Shown here: positions 1 to 8,258 of the stretch, piece after piece
How positions within the stretch are numbered: the stretch's first letter is position 1
Layout: each line of letters begins with the position of its first letter
Origin: DYJE01 sp964637565
Lineage (GTDB): Bacteria > Desulfobacterota > Desulfobacteria > Desulfobacterales > Desulfolunaceae
DNA length: 25,037 nt
Assembly: GCA_964637565.1 (NCBI GenBank)
Contig: CAZWTY010000066.1
Coordinates: forward strand, 1 to 25,037
Direction of reading: 5' to 3'
Notes under the pieces: generated by a model
The model's database searches: none
Told to the model about the DNA's origin: nothing
Seen by the model: only the letters and a program-made list of their open reading frames with translations
Program-made: the position numbers and the translations under genes

Positions 1-79
1 TCATCATATCAGGTTTTGGCAAAATAACACACTTTATTTACGGATAAGCTCTAAACCGTCCCACGATTTTTGGGTGACA

Positions 80-559
80 TCATATTGCGGCGCCGCCGTC
101 TGGACACAATTCCATCAGATCCCCGATGCGGGCAAAACCCCCATGGCGATGGCGGCCCGCCGGATCGTAGAGAACGGCCCGTGCCCCGTTCTGAAGGGCC
201 CAGAGGACGTCTTTTTCCGGATCGTCTCCCACCATGGTCAGATCCGCCGGAGAGCATCCGAGTTCTCTGACAACGGCGGTGAAAAATTCAGGCGAAGGTT
301 TCTTTACCCCCAGGCTTCTGAAGCAGAAAATGCCCTTGATGAAAATCCCGATCCCCGCCCGGTTCAAAGCCTTGCGGATATCCGCCTCATCCGAGTCCTC
401 GGCGTTGGTGGCCAGGTAGAGGGCGTGACAGCGGCTCAAGGCTTCCAGCATGGGGCCGGCGTTGGGGCAGAGCTCCACCTTGCTCCACAGATGCATGGGG
501 CCCTTTTCCCCGGGATCGTCTTTCATCAGGGTGTTCCCCCAGTCGAACAGGTAGATCAC
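80..559 (-). CDS. HAD-superfamily hydrolase, small (159 aa)
   Basis: A small haloacid-dehalogenase-fold protein, probably a phosphatase of unknown substrate. Motif I is FDWGNTL at residues 5-11 with nucleophile Asp6. The position two residues later, normally the Asp acid/base, is Gly8. Motif II is LATN (Thr51), motif III is KKPSP (Lys86/87) and motif IV is GDDPEKD (Asp112/113), so the rest of the active site is present. There is no long cap domain. The start codon is GTG. Its ribosome site (AAGGGA) overlaps the stop codon of the upstream sppA, 10 nt away, so the two are probably co-transcribed and coupled. The Gly8 change could mean weak or altered catalysis; other HAD proteins with a DWGxT motif I are known, so it is not a sequencing error. 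Confidence 0.8.
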   Translation of the reverse strand: MIYLFDWGNTLMKDDPGEKGPMHLWSKVELCPNAGPMLEALSRCHALYLATNAEDSDEADIRKALNRAGIGIFIKGIFCFRSLGVKKPSPEFFTAVVRELGCSPADLTMVGDDPEKDVLWALQNGARAVLYDPAGRHRHGGFARIGDLMELCPDGGAAI

Positions 560-569
560 GGCCGGTCCC

Positions 570-1541
570 TTATTCCTTGCCGAGGAAAAGGGGAGAAAGG
601 TAATAAAAACCGGGCTCGAGGTTCGACAGCACGGGAACGTTGAGGCTCAGGGGCTGGCCGTTTTTTACCATGGCCGCCGCGCTGTTGTAGATCGTGTCGT
701 CGGGAAAACGGCCCCTGCGGTAGGTCACCACGGAATACGGTTCCCCGATTCCGGCCAGTTTTGCGGCCGTTTCGATGCTTTCAGGAAGGTAACCGATACC
801 GTCCACCAGTCCCAGTTTCAAAGCCTGTTCGGGCATGAAGACGCCGGCTTTCCGGATGGTGTCCATGGCCCCTTCCGGGAGTTCCCGGTGGGCAGCCACC
901 AGGGAGTAGAACCGCCCGGCCATGCTGTCGATCATGGCCTGGAAGTAGGCCCGTTCCTCGTCTGTTGCCGCCTTGAACGGCGAGCCCATGTCTTTTTCCG
1001 GGCCCGAGGTGTTCACTTCCATGGCCACACCGAGTTTTTCCATCAGTCCGTAGACTTTGGGTCTTAAAAAGATCACGCCCACCGAACCCACGATGGAGGT
1101 GGGATGGGCGATGATTTTATCCGCCGGCAGGGCCAGGTAATAGGCTCCGGAAGCCCCCACGTTCATGATGGACACCACCACGGGGATGTTCCGGACTTCC
1201 TTGAAATGTTTGATTTCATTGTACAGGATGTCGCTGGCCGTCACTGTGCCGCCGGGAGAATCCACTTTGAGGACCAGGGCCTTCACATTCTGGTCCATTC
1301 TGGCTTTCTTGAGCTGGGCCAGGGTTTCGGCCAGAAGACCCGGCCGGTGCCGGAACATCTCCTCTTGGGCCTGGTCCGTGATGGTGCCCTGGATGGAGAC
1401 GATCAGGACCTTGTCTTTGCCTTTGCCTTCCACGGTGAATTCGCGCAAGGGATCGGTTCCGTCGCTGAACATCCGGACCGTGGGAAAGCAGCCGGTCAGA
1501 ACCGGCAGTAACACGAAGAATAAGAAGGTGATGCGTTTCAT
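570..1541 (-). CDS. sppA: Signal peptide peptidase SppA, 36K type, lipoprotein
   Basis: A membrane-bound serine protease of the S49 family that degrades leftover signal peptides. The 323-residue length fits the short (one-domain) SppA type. The N-terminus is a lipoprotein signal ending in LTGC with Cys18 as the lipidation site, so it should be anchored on the outer face of a membrane. The catalytic Ser131 sits in GASGAYY, and the general base Lys183 in GPEKDMGSPF, the two residues of the SppA Ser-Lys dyad. The DSPGG motif at 94-98 is typical. A good ribosome site (AGGAGA) lies 9 nt before the ATG. It lies 92 bp downstream of nth and directly upstream of the HAD gene on the same strand. Confidence 0.9.
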   Translation of the reverse strand: MKRITFLFFVLLPVLTGCFPTVRMFSDGTDPLREFTVEGKGKDKVLIVSIQGTITDQAQEEMFRHRPGLLAETLAQLKKARMDQNVKALVLKVDSPGGTVTASDILYNEIKHFKEVRNIPVVVSIMNVGASGAYYLALPADKIIAHPTSIVGSVGVIFLRPKVYGLMEKLGVAMEVNTSGPEKDMGSPFKAATDEERAYFQAMIDSMAGRFYSLVAAHRELPEGAMDTIRKAGVFMPEQALKLGLVDGIGYLPESIETAAKLAGIGEPYSVVTYRRGRFPDDTIYNSAAAMVKNGQPLSLNVPVLSNLEPGFYYLSPLFLGKE

Positions 1542-1633
1542 GGTCGTTCTCCTGTGTCTGAAAGCGGTGGTCGAGAGACTTCAAGTCATAGCAGGTCTCG
1601 GCAGCTGATTCAAGACGTGGATCGCATGGTTGA

Positions 1634-2329
1634 TCACCTGCTTTTCGTCACCCCCACCCTGGGGCACATGAACTCCACCGGGCAGACGCTGCAATGGGGG
1701 GAGAGGGGACGGCAGAGGATCTGGCCGAAGGCCACCAGCATCTCGTTGTAGATGATCCAGTAGGGTTCGGGGAGTTTTTCACGGAGGGCCATTTCCGTCT
1801 TGTCCGGGGAATTGGTCGTGACGTAACCGATCCGGTTGCTGATCCGGTGAACGTGGGTGTCCACGCAGATGGCGTTTTTCCGGTAGCCTTCCACCAGAAC
1901 CAGGTTGGCGGTTTTCCGGCCCACGCCGGGCAGGGTGAGAAGGGCGTCGATGTCGTCGGGAACCACGCCGCCGAAACGGTCGAGGATCATATGGCTGATT
2001 TCCACGATCCGTTTCGCCTTGGTGGGGTAAAATCCTGCGGGATAGATGGCTTCGGCGATGGCCGCTTCGCCCAGGGCGATCATGTTCTCGGGTGTCCTGG
2101 CCTTTTCGAACAGCCGTTTCGACGATTCGGCCGTGACCTCGTCCCGTGTGCGCAAAGAAAGGATCGTGGAGATCAGGACCTCGAAGGGGCTGGCCCCGTC
2201 GTGGGACAGCAAGGTGATCACCGGGGCGTTCCAGGTTTTGTAACGCTCTTTCAAAATGGCCACGAAAAGGTCCATGGAAAAGGGTTCCCGCGCCGTGGGT
2301 TCGTTGGTCGCCGCTTTTTTTCTCGCCAT
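1634..2329 (-). CDS. nth: Endonuclease III, DNA glycosylase/AP lyase
   Basis: A base-excision-repair enzyme that removes oxidised pyrimidines and cuts at abasic sites. The helix-hairpin-helix is LPGVGRKTANLVL (residues 133-145) with the catalytic lysine Lys139. The catalytic Asp157 lies in VDTHVHR. The [4Fe-4S] cluster ligands are Cys206, Cys213, Cys216 and Cys222, with the C-x6-C-x2-C-x5-C spacing of the family. The length of 231 residues is slightly longer than the E. coli enzyme because of a basic N-terminal extension of about 18 residues. The ATG at 2329 is preceded by AAAGG at short spacing; Met19 is a less likely alternative start. Confidence 0.92.
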   Translation of the reverse strand: MARKKAATNEPTAREPFSMDLFVAILKERYKTWNAPVITLLSHDGASPFEVLISTILSLRTRDEVTAESSKRLFEKARTPENMIALGEAAIAEAIYPAGFYPTKAKRIVEISHMILDRFGGVVPDDIDALLTLPGVGRKTANLVLVEGYRKNAICVDTHVHRISNRIGYVTTNSPDKTEMALREKLPEPYWIIYNEMLVAFGQILCRPLSPHCSVCPVEFMCPRVGVTKSR

Positions 2330-2466
2330 GCCATACCGCCTTTAAAGGTCAGGAAACTCAGGTCCAAGAAACTATAGTCCGATCAATAAAAATATGCTAC
2401 ATGAGCCCGGAGTTTAGAATCAAATCCACAGAATTTCAATCCCCGAATGGGGTCATGGAGACAACG

Positions 2467-3555
2467 ATGAAAACGGAACGCATACACAACTTCAACGCCG
2501 GACCTTCAGCCCTGCCCCTGCCTGTGCTGGAGGAGATGAACGCCTCCTTTCTGAACTACAAGGGAAGCGGGATGTCCGTCATGGAAATCAGTCACCGGTC
2601 CAAGTGGTTCGACGACATCATCAACGACGCCGTGGCCCGGATCAGAAGGCTTCTGACCCTGGGGGCCGAGTACCATGTGCTGTTTCTCCAGGGCGGGGCC
2701 AGCCTCCAGTTCGCCATGGTTCCCATGAATTTTCTCGGTGAGGGCGAGAGCGCCGACTACGTGGACACCGGCACCTGGTCCTCCAAAGCCATCGCCGAAG
2801 CCCGGATCCAGAAAAAAACCATCCGGGTGGTGGCCTCGTCCAAGGACAGAAACTACGCCTACATTCCCAAAAATCTGTCGTTCGACCCAGGTGCCGCCTA
2901 CGTTCACCTGACATCCAACAACACCATCAAGGGCACCCAGTGGCACAATTTCCCTCACACCGGCAGCGCGCCCATGGTGATCGACATGAGTTCGGACATC
3001 CTGTCCCGGCCCGTACCCATGGACAACATCGGCCTGATCTACGCCGGAGCCCAGAAAAACATCGGGCCTGCCGGAGCCACAGTGGTGATCGTGAAAGACG
3101 ACATGCTGAGACGGATCCCCGAAGGGCTTCCCACCATGCTGTCCTACAAGACTTATGCGGACAACAACTCCATGTACAACACCCCGCCCTGTTTCACCAT
3201 CTACGCCATCCAGCTCACCATGAAATGGCTGGAGGAAACCGTGGGAGGCCTGGAAAACATGGGGAAGATCAACGCGGAAAAAGCCGGATGCCTCTACGCG
3301 GCCATGGATCGAAGCGGGTTTTACAAGGGAACGGCCGACGCGGACAGCCGGTCCCAGATGAACGTGACCTTCCGTCTCGCTTCCGAAGAACTGGAACAGC
3401 GATTTGTGGCCCAGGCCCTTGAAAACGGGTTCGGCGGCCTCAAAGGCCACAAATCCGTGGGCGGATGCCGGGCCTCGATCTACAACGCCACCAGCCTCGC
3501 ATCGGTCCAAGCCCTTGTGGAATTCATGGAGTATTTTGAAAAGAAGAACGGTTGA
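2467..3555 (+). CDS. serC: Phosphoserine aminotransferase
   Basis: A PLP enzyme of serine biosynthesis converting 3-phosphohydroxypyruvate and glutamate to O-phosphoserine and 2-oxoglutarate; it can also serve pyridoxine synthesis. The protein starts with the family signature NFNAGPSALP and keeps MEISHRS (residues 39-45). The PLP lysine is Lys197 in YAGAQKNIGPAG. I chose ATG 2467 because it gives 362 residues, the usual family length, and has GGAGA 6 nt upstream. An in-frame ATG at 2401 would add 22 residues that do not resemble the family. The 3' end overlaps the probable TTG start of ung. Confidence 0.95.
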   Translation: MKTERIHNFNAGPSALPLPVLEEMNASFLNYKGSGMSVMEISHRSKWFDDIINDAVARIRRLLTLGAEYHVLFLQGGASLQFAMVPMNFLGEGESADYVDTGTWSSKAIAEARIQKKTIRVVASSKDRNYAYIPKNLSFDPGAAYVHLTSNNTIKGTQWHNFPHTGSAPMVIDMSSDILSRPVPMDNIGLIYAGAQKNIGPAGATVVIVKDDMLRRIPEGLPTMLSYKTYADNNSMYNTPPCFTIYAIQLTMKWLEETVGGLENMGKINAEKAGCLYAAMDRSGFYKGTADADSRSQMNVTFRLASEELEQRFVAQALENGFGGLKGHKSVGGCRASIYNATSLASVQALVEFMEYFEKKNG

Positions 3556-4216
3556 ACGAAATCCCGGTCTTGTCTCGTGGGCTGAGGCGGTTCCCTTTTT
3601 CGGGGACGGAACCGCGGACCGTCTCCTTGAAAAGGTCCGGGACCTTCGAAAAAAGGCCACGATCTATCCAGCGGACGAGCAGGTGTTTCACGCCTTTTGC
3701 CGCACACCGTTCGATCAGGTCAACGTGGTGATCGTGGGCCAGGACCCTTACCACGGAAAAGGGCAGGCCCATGGTCTCGCCTTTTCCGTGCCGCAAGGCG
3801 TCAACGCCCCCCCCTCGTTACGAAACATTCTCCGTGAAGTGGCCGACGATACAAAGAAAAACCCTGAATCCCAGGGTACGGACCTTTCGGACTGGGCTGA
3901 CCAGGGTGTCCTTCTCATGAACACCCTGCTGACCGTGGAGGAGGCCAAACCCATGTCCCACCGGAATCTGGGGTGGGGAACCCTCACGTCCCAGGCCATC
4001 TCCGAACTGTCGCGCCAGCGGGACCATCTGGTTTTCCTGCTCTGGGGTTCCAAAGCCCAGAGTCTCTCATCCCTGATTGATTGCACGAGACACCTGATTC
4101 TTGCTGCGGCCCATCCGTCGCCCCTTTCGGCCTACCGTGGTTTTTTCGGATGCCGTCATTTTTCAAAGGCCAACGCCTGGCTGGAAAGCCGGGGTCTTGA
4201 GCCTGTCCGGTGGTGA
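3536..4216 (+). CDS. ung: Uracil-DNA glycosylase, family 1
   Basis: Removes uracil from DNA and starts base-excision repair. Catalytic Asp70 is in GQDPYHG (68-74), the Phe-containing AFSVP pocket segment follows at 82-86, and His193 is in HPSPLSAYRGFFG, all hallmarks of family 1. The reading frame is open well back into serC, but an ATG-based start at 3404 would add 44 foreign residues. The only suitable start codon is TTG 3536, inside serC, with GGAG 4 nt upstream. It gives 226 residues, close to the E. coli length of 229. The 20-nt overlap with serC implies translational coupling. The product call is secure; the start is inferred. Confidence 0.93.
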   Translation: MKRRTVERNPGLVSWAEAVPFFGDGTADRLLEKVRDLRKKATIYPADEQVFHAFCRTPFDQVNVVIVGQDPYHGKGQAHGLAFSVPQGVNAPPSLRNILREVADDTKKNPESQGTDLSDWADQGVLLMNTLLTVEEAKPMSHRNLGWGTLTSQAISELSRQRDHLVFLLWGSKAQSLSSLIDCTRHLILAAAHPSPLSAYRGFFGCRHFSKANAWLESRGLEPVRW

Positions 4217-4388
4217 CTGGCCTGCTCAGGATAGCCTTGTCGTGTTGGCCTGGAATGACGTTTTTTGGATTTGATCTTTGGCTGTCTTTCAGATAGTATT
4301 TTTCACCATCGACCAAAGGGCGAGGCCCTGCTGTTCAATCGTGTTACCTTTTTCCCAATCACCGCCCATCGCATGGCGGGAGGATCTT

Positions 4389-5249
4389 ATGGCGATTCCG
4401 CCATCCATGGCCATTTTCAAGGACAAAACAGCCATCGTCACCGGCGGTGCATCGGGTATCGGCCGGGCCCTGGCCATCGAAATGTCCCTTTACGGCACGA
4501 ATGTGGTGATTGCCGACCTCCAGTTCGACGCGGCGGACGATGTGCTGAAAACCATCCATGCCCTGGGCGGCAGGGGATCAGCGGAGTACATCGATGTCCG
4601 TCGTCCCGACGACATGGAAGACCTTGTCAGGAAAACGGCCGCAAGGCATGGGGCTGTGGACTTCATGTTCAACAACGCGGGGATCGGCATCGGAGGCCGG
4701 GTGTCCCGCTATCAGCTGGAACACTGGAAACAGATTGTGGACGTGAACCTCATGGGTGTGGTCCACGGCATCCAGGCTGCCTATCCGCTGATGAGGGAAC
4801 AGGGGCACGGGCATATCGTGAATACCTCGTCCGTGGCAGGTCTGTTGCCTGTTCCCATGGCGGTGTCCTATGCCATGACCAAACACGCCGTGGTGGGGCT
4901 TTCCACCTCGCTCCGGCCCGAGGCGGCGGCCTTTGGCGTCCGGATCAGCGTTCTTTGTCCCGGAGTGGTCCGGACACCAATCCTTAAAAACGGCGGCCGG
5001 TTCGGGGCCATGACCAGCCCGGTTCCCAGGGAAGTCCAGCTGAGGACATGGGAGCGGATGTGGCCTATGGAACCCCATGCTTTCGCGAGAAAGGCACTTC
5101 GGGAAATCGCGGCGAACAAACCGGTCATCGTCATTCCCTCCTGGTGGAAATGGCTTTACCGGCTGAACGCCCTGTTTCCGGGCATCGGCCACGCCGTGGT
5201 CCGGAAAATGTACGACGATTTCGAAGAGGGGATACGACAGTTCGGATGA
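4389..5249 (+). CDS. Short-chain dehydrogenase/reductase (SDR)
   Basis: A classical SDR oxidoreductase of unknown substrate. It shows the nucleotide-binding TGGASGIG (residues 18-25), NNAG (95-98), catalytic Ser148 in NTSSVAG and the YAMTK pair Tyr161/Lys165, followed by PGVVRTP (191-197). Asp43 at the end of strand beta-2 favours NAD(H) over NADP(H). I chose ATG 4389 because GGGAGGA lies just upstream; an upstream open stretch from 4278 is unlike the family. The length of 286 residues includes a C-terminal extension rich in Trp and basic residues (250-286) that might bind a membrane or lipid substrate; that is a guess. It stands 172 bp after ung. Confidence 0.88.
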   Translation: MAIPPSMAIFKDKTAIVTGGASGIGRALAIEMSLYGTNVVIADLQFDAADDVLKTIHALGGRGSAEYIDVRRPDDMEDLVRKTAARHGAVDFMFNNAGIGIGGRVSRYQLEHWKQIVDVNLMGVVHGIQAAYPLMREQGHGHIVNTSSVAGLLPVPMAVSYAMTKHAVVGLSTSLRPEAAAFGVRISVLCPGVVRTPILKNGGRFGAMTSPVPREVQLRTWERMWPMEPHAFARKALREIAANKPVIVIPSWWKWLYRLNALFPGIGHAVVRKMYDDFEEGIRQFG

Positions 5250-5266
5250 ACGTCGGCCATAAAAAA

Positions 5267-5292
5267 AGGCCTTCCGGAAAACCGGAAGGCCT
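5267..5292 (-). terminator. Rho-independent terminator of the 53-aa gene
   Basis: An 11-bp perfect stem AGGCCTTCCGG / CCGGAAGGCCT with an AAAA loop. On the minus strand it is followed by a run of seven T, so it works best for the leftward gene at 5316-5477. It may also stop rightward transcription from the dehydrogenase gene, though the T content after it on that strand is weaker. Confidence 0.85.
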
Positions 5293-5315
5293 GTGTTTCT
5301 CTTACGTCAGGCCCT

Positions 5316-5477
5316 TCAATGGGTACGGGGGCAGGGCACTTCGGCGAGGTCCATGGGAACCGGTACTTTTTTCATGAGGGTCCGGCCTTCGTCCACTTCA
5401 CATTTCCGTTTGATGATGCCGCCGTCAATCTTGAAAACGATTTTCTCAACCTTCCATCTGATTTCACCGTATTTCAT
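5316..5477 (-). CDS. Small hypothetical protein (53 aa)
   Basis: A short gene of 53 residues starting MKYGEIRWKVEK and ending CPRTH. I do not recognise a family. It is supported by a strong ribosome site (AGGAGG, 6 nt from the ATG), a clean open frame and a good terminator placed 24 nt after its stop codon. The protein is charged and mixed basic/acidic, with two cysteines (residues 26 and 49) and no signal peptide or membrane segment. It lies 129 bp downstream of the HIT gene on the same strand. Function unknown. Confidence 0.7.
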   Translation of the reverse strand: MKYGEIRWKVEKIVFKIDGGIIKRKCEVDEGRTLMKKVPVPMDLAEVPCPRTH

Positions 5478-5606
5478 AACAACCTCCTGTGGGATTGGGT
5501 TGGATTGCCTTGTCTCTTTACATATGGTATCGGCGGGTCAATCCAAAACATTAAGATCCGGGGCGTTTTTTTTGAATCCGCCCGGTATACGATCCCGTCA
5601 AGGAGG

Positions 5607-6029
5607 TCAGGGCAGAGAAAGGGGCGAAGGAAAACAGCTCCTGACAAGGCGGACCAACGTGTCACGTTTTTCGTCGCTGTAAGGCTTTGTCATTCCGGCT
5701 CCCCAGACCACCCCGGGCCAACAGGGGTCGTCGGTCCTCCGGCCGATCACATGGACGTGGAGCTGGCGTACCACATTGCCGATGGCCGCCACGTTGAGTT
5801 TGTCCACGGGGAAATGGTCCTTGACGAAACGGGCTGTGCGGTCGGTTTCTTCGTGAAGAAGAATCCGGGAGTCCCGGTCCAGATCGCACAGCTCCACGGC
5901 CTTGGTTTCGGGAACCAGGATGAACCAGGGAAAAAGGGCGTTGTTCATCAGAAGGAGATGAGAAAGGCCCATTTTCCCAAGAATGAAACAGTCGTTCTGA
6001 AGTCGGGGATCAAGGGTGAAACGGTTCAT
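5607..6029 (-). CDS. HIT-family nucleotide hydrolase/transferase
   Basis: A histidine-triad protein, expected to act on a nucleotide phosphate or phosphoramidate. The motif is QLHVHV (residues 89-94): the first His of the triad is Gln89, while the catalytic middle His91 and His93 remain. A Gln there is common in the proteobacterial subgroup that also carries MNNALFPWFILVP and WPGVVWG, both seen here. The triplet GTG-ATG-ATG leaves three possible starts at 6035, 6032 and 6029. I chose 6029, which puts GAGG 5 nt away. The gene begins only 7 nt after the caspase-like gene ends, so the two probably form one transcript. Confidence 0.85.
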   Translation of the reverse strand: MNRFTLDPRLQNDCFILGKMGLSHLLLMNNALFPWFILVPETKAVELCDLDRDSRILLHEETDRTARFVKDHFPVDKLNVAAIGNVVRQLHVHVIGRRTDDPCWPGVVWGAGMTKPYSDEKRDTLVRLVRSCFPSPLSLP

Positions 6030-6036
6030 CATCACC

Positions 6037-8196
6037 TCAGTAAGCTGTGACCTTCAGGTCGTCGAAATGGACCTGCTGCATGTTTTCCACGAAAAAGCCG
6101 AAACGCATCCTGTCCCGGGGAAGGGTGATGGTCACCTTGCCCACATACACGTTGTTGACGTAGTACTCGCACTGGGTTCCCCGCACTTTCACCAGGATCA
6201 CGTTCCGTGTCGTTCCGTTTCCGATCAGGCAGGTGTTGGCTGTCCAGGGCATGGGAAAAGGTTCGATGACCTGGTTGTTGCTGTACCCGCTGACATAGGA
6301 CCAACCGTTGCCCGAGAGGCCGAAGTTGTAACGGTTCTGGTGATCCGTTCCCATGGTGAGCCCGTAAGCGTAATTGTCGACGCCTTTTTTCCAGATCGCA
6401 CCGACTTCGATGTCGAAGTTCTGGGGAAGGGTCGTGAACCTTCCCGGAAACTCCGCCGAGTTCAGGGTGTTCTTCGTTTCCATCATGTAGACGCCGCCTT
6501 CGATGGCGTTGATGTAGTTATCACCGTTCGGCCACATGGCCCAGCTGTTGTCGTTGCCGTAGAAGCTGTCGGAGAAGATCACCCGGCCGTCCCGGCCGCC
6601 GCCCTCCGCCGTGATCCGGAGATCGTCAAAATGGATCAGCTGTTTGTTCTCCACGAAAAAACCGATCTTGAGCCGGTCGTGGGCTATGGGAATGGTCACG
6701 GTTCCCACCAGGAGGCCATTGACGAAGAAGTCGAAGAGAGGACCCCTGGCCCGGATTTTGAGGATGTTCTGCCGGGTGCCGTCACCGATAAGGGCCGTGC
6801 CTGATTTCCAGGGCATGGGGGCCGGATCGATGACCTGGTTGTTGTTGTAGCCGCTGACGAACGACCAGCCGTTGCCGCTGACACCGAAGTTGTAACGGTT
6901 CGGGCCGTCGATTCCAACGGCGATGCCGTAAGCCCGGTCATCCACGCCACGCTTCCAGGTGGTAGTGGCCTGAACCTCGAAGTTCTCGGGCAGACTGAGG
7001 CTTCGGCCCATGAACTCCGAAGAGTTCAGCTCGTTTTTCGTTTCCATCTGGTACACACCGCCCTGGATGTCGGCGATGTAATACTCTCCATAGGGCCAGA
7101 GCTTCCAGCTGTTCTCGTTGCCGTAGAACGAATCGTTCAAGAGGGTGCTGCCTGAAATGGCCGGTCTGGCGTCAACAGCCGGATCATGTTTTTCAGGCTC
7201 GGGTTTTTTCTTTTCCTCGGAAAGCTGGCGGATCTTGATGTCGGCGATCTTCCTGAAACGGCCCTGGGGGTATAGTTCGATGTAGTCCCTGAAATCCTGG
7301 ACCTTGTTGGAATTCTTGATGGCCAGCCAGAACTCTTCCTCCTCGTCGATGGACTTCTTGGGCGGAACCACCACCACGGTGTTGTCGCCCTTGGCCTTGT
7401 CCACATGGATGTTGATAAAGTAGAAATCTCCGGTGACTGACGAGGACACCCAGGGCACCTGCCCTTTTTTCGTTTCGTCCTGGACACCTTTGCCCACCTG
7501 CTTCATCAGCTGGCTGAGTTCCAGGCTTCCTGATTTCTCAAGGGCGTTGAGCAGGTTTTTCGTGAAAACCCCGTTTCGCCCATCGCCGTCCGCCGCGGTC
7601 ATGCCCGGGGCCGTGGCATAGGCGATCATGGTGCCTGAGGGGGCGTCCATCTGGGCCAGGCCCCTCTCGACGCTCCGGAAGCTCCGGGCAAACGGGTTGT
7701 TCCGGCAGGCGTCCAGAAGCACGATGTTCAGACGGTTTTCGGCGCTCTGCATCTTCCGTAAGACAAGGCTGGCGTCCACGGCCTGGTCTTCCACCTCATC
7801 TTCGGCCATGATGTCCACGCCCACGGGGATCAGGTAGTTGTTGCCCTTGACCTGCATGCCGTGGCCGGCGTAGTAGAACAGGCCCACGCCCCCTTTTTTC
7901 AGGTCGATACCGAACTGGCGGATGGCCCGTTTCATGTCAAGCTGATTGGCGTTGAGGAGCCGTTTGACCTTGAAACCCAGGGATTCGAGTTTGTTCGCCA
8001 TGTCCGTGGCGTCGTTTACCGGGTTTTTCAGAGGGCTGTCCTTGTAGCTGCTGTTTCCGATGACCAGGGCGATCCGCTGCTCGGAAAAAGCCTCCTCTTT
8101 CGTCATTTTGAGGGCCCGGTCAGCGAAAGCGCCTGTGGCCCAGAAAATCATGGCGCAGATCATCACCGCACCGAGAGTGAAACGACATGTCCTCAT
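6037..8196 (-). CDS. Exported caspase-like (C14) protein with two C-terminal repeats
   Basis: A 719-residue exported protein. Residues 1-25 form a signal peptide ending ATGAFA. Residues 38-260 are a caspase-fold (peptidase C14/orthocaspase) domain, with catalytic His112 in YYAGHGMQ and Cys164 in LLDACRNNPF. A linker at 286-325 (FWLAIKNS...DYIELYPQGRF) is typical of bacterial caspase-like proteins with extra domains. Two tandem repeats follow at about 352-530 and 541-719; each begins NDSFYGN or SDSFYGN and ends HFDDL, and they look like beta-sandwich (laminin-G/DUF1080-like) modules. Such proteases usually cut after Lys/Arg, but no substrate is known. I preferred ATG 8196 over 8211: AGAGGTGG precedes 8196 and nothing precedes 8211. 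It lies 62 bp after ppnP. Confidence 0.85.
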   Translation of the reverse strand: MRTCRFTLGAVMICAMIFWATGAFADRALKMTKEEAFSEQRIALVIGNSSYKDSPLKNPVNDATDMANKLESLGFKVKRLLNANQLDMKRAIRQFGIDLKKGGVGLFYYAGHGMQVKGNNYLIPVGVDIMAEDEVEDQAVDASLVLRKMQSAENRLNIVLLDACRNNPFARSFRSVERGLAQMDAPSGTMIAYATAPGMTAADGDGRNGVFTKNLLNALEKSGSLELSQLMKQVGKGVQDETKKGQVPWVSSSVTGDFYFINIHVDKAKGDNTVVVVPPKKSIDEEEEFWLAIKNSNKVQDFRDYIELYPQGRFRKIADIKIRQLSEEKKKPEPEKHDPAVDARPAISGSTLLNDSFYGNENSWKLWPYGEYYIADIQGGVYQMETKNELNSSEFMGRSLSLPENFEVQATTTWKRGVDDRAYGIAVGIDGPNRYNFGVSGNGWSFVSGYNNNQVIDPAPMPWKSGTALIGDGTRQNILKIRARGPLFDFFVNGLLVGTVTIPIAHDRLKIGFFVENKQLIHFDDLRITAEGGGRDGRVIFSDSFYGNDNSWAMWPNGDNYINAIEGGVYMMETKNTLNSAEFPGRFTTLPQNFDIEVGAIWKKGVDNYAYGLTMGTDHQNRYNFGLSGNGWSYVSGYSNNQVIEPFPMPWTANTCLIGNGTTRNVILVKVRGTQCEYYVNNVYVGKVTITLPRDRMRFGFFVENMQQVHFDDLKVTAY
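6040..6576 (-). repeat. Tandem repeat 2 (protein-level) in the caspase-like gene
   Basis: The second copy, ending at the C-terminus (VTAY). The order of blocks is the same as in repeat 1, and the two are joined by a short Gly-rich linker (EGGGRDGRV). Aromatic and Asn/Gly-rich loops suggest ligand or glycan binding; that is inference. Confidence 0.8.
6607..7143 (-). repeat. Tandem repeat 1 (protein-level) in the caspase-like gene
   Basis: The first of two ~180-residue repeats in the C-terminal half. Shared blocks include SFYGNxNSW, GGVYxMETKN, NRYNFGxSGNGWS, VSGYxNNQVI, PMPW and HFDDL. They are clearly related but diverged, so the duplication is old. Confidence 0.8.
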
Positions 8197-8258
8197 AACC
8201 CACCTCTTCATACGTGTTTCAGTTGCCTGTCTGACGGATGCCCCCCTTGCCGGTTTTG

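Noticed and set aside
1662..1668. GGGCACA in the nth gene
   Set aside because: Single half-site in host coding DNA, no pair at 11-12 bp, so not counted with sites A-C.
1694..2377. 227-residue plus-strand frame across nth
   Set aside because: Antisense to a clear endonuclease III gene; low-complexity Gly/Val/Asp-rich translation with no ribosome site.
2506..3660. Long open frame on the minus strand across serC
   Set aside because: It is an antisense shadow of serC in GC-rich DNA, has no recognisable domain, and serC is unmistakable.
5558..5585. Hairpin CCGGGGCG / CGCCCGG after the HIT gene
   Set aside because: The T-run is in the loop rather than after the stem, so a terminator call is weak.
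6016..6804. 262-residue plus-strand frame inside the caspase-like gene
   Set aside because: Antisense shadow; the minus strand encodes conserved repeat blocks.
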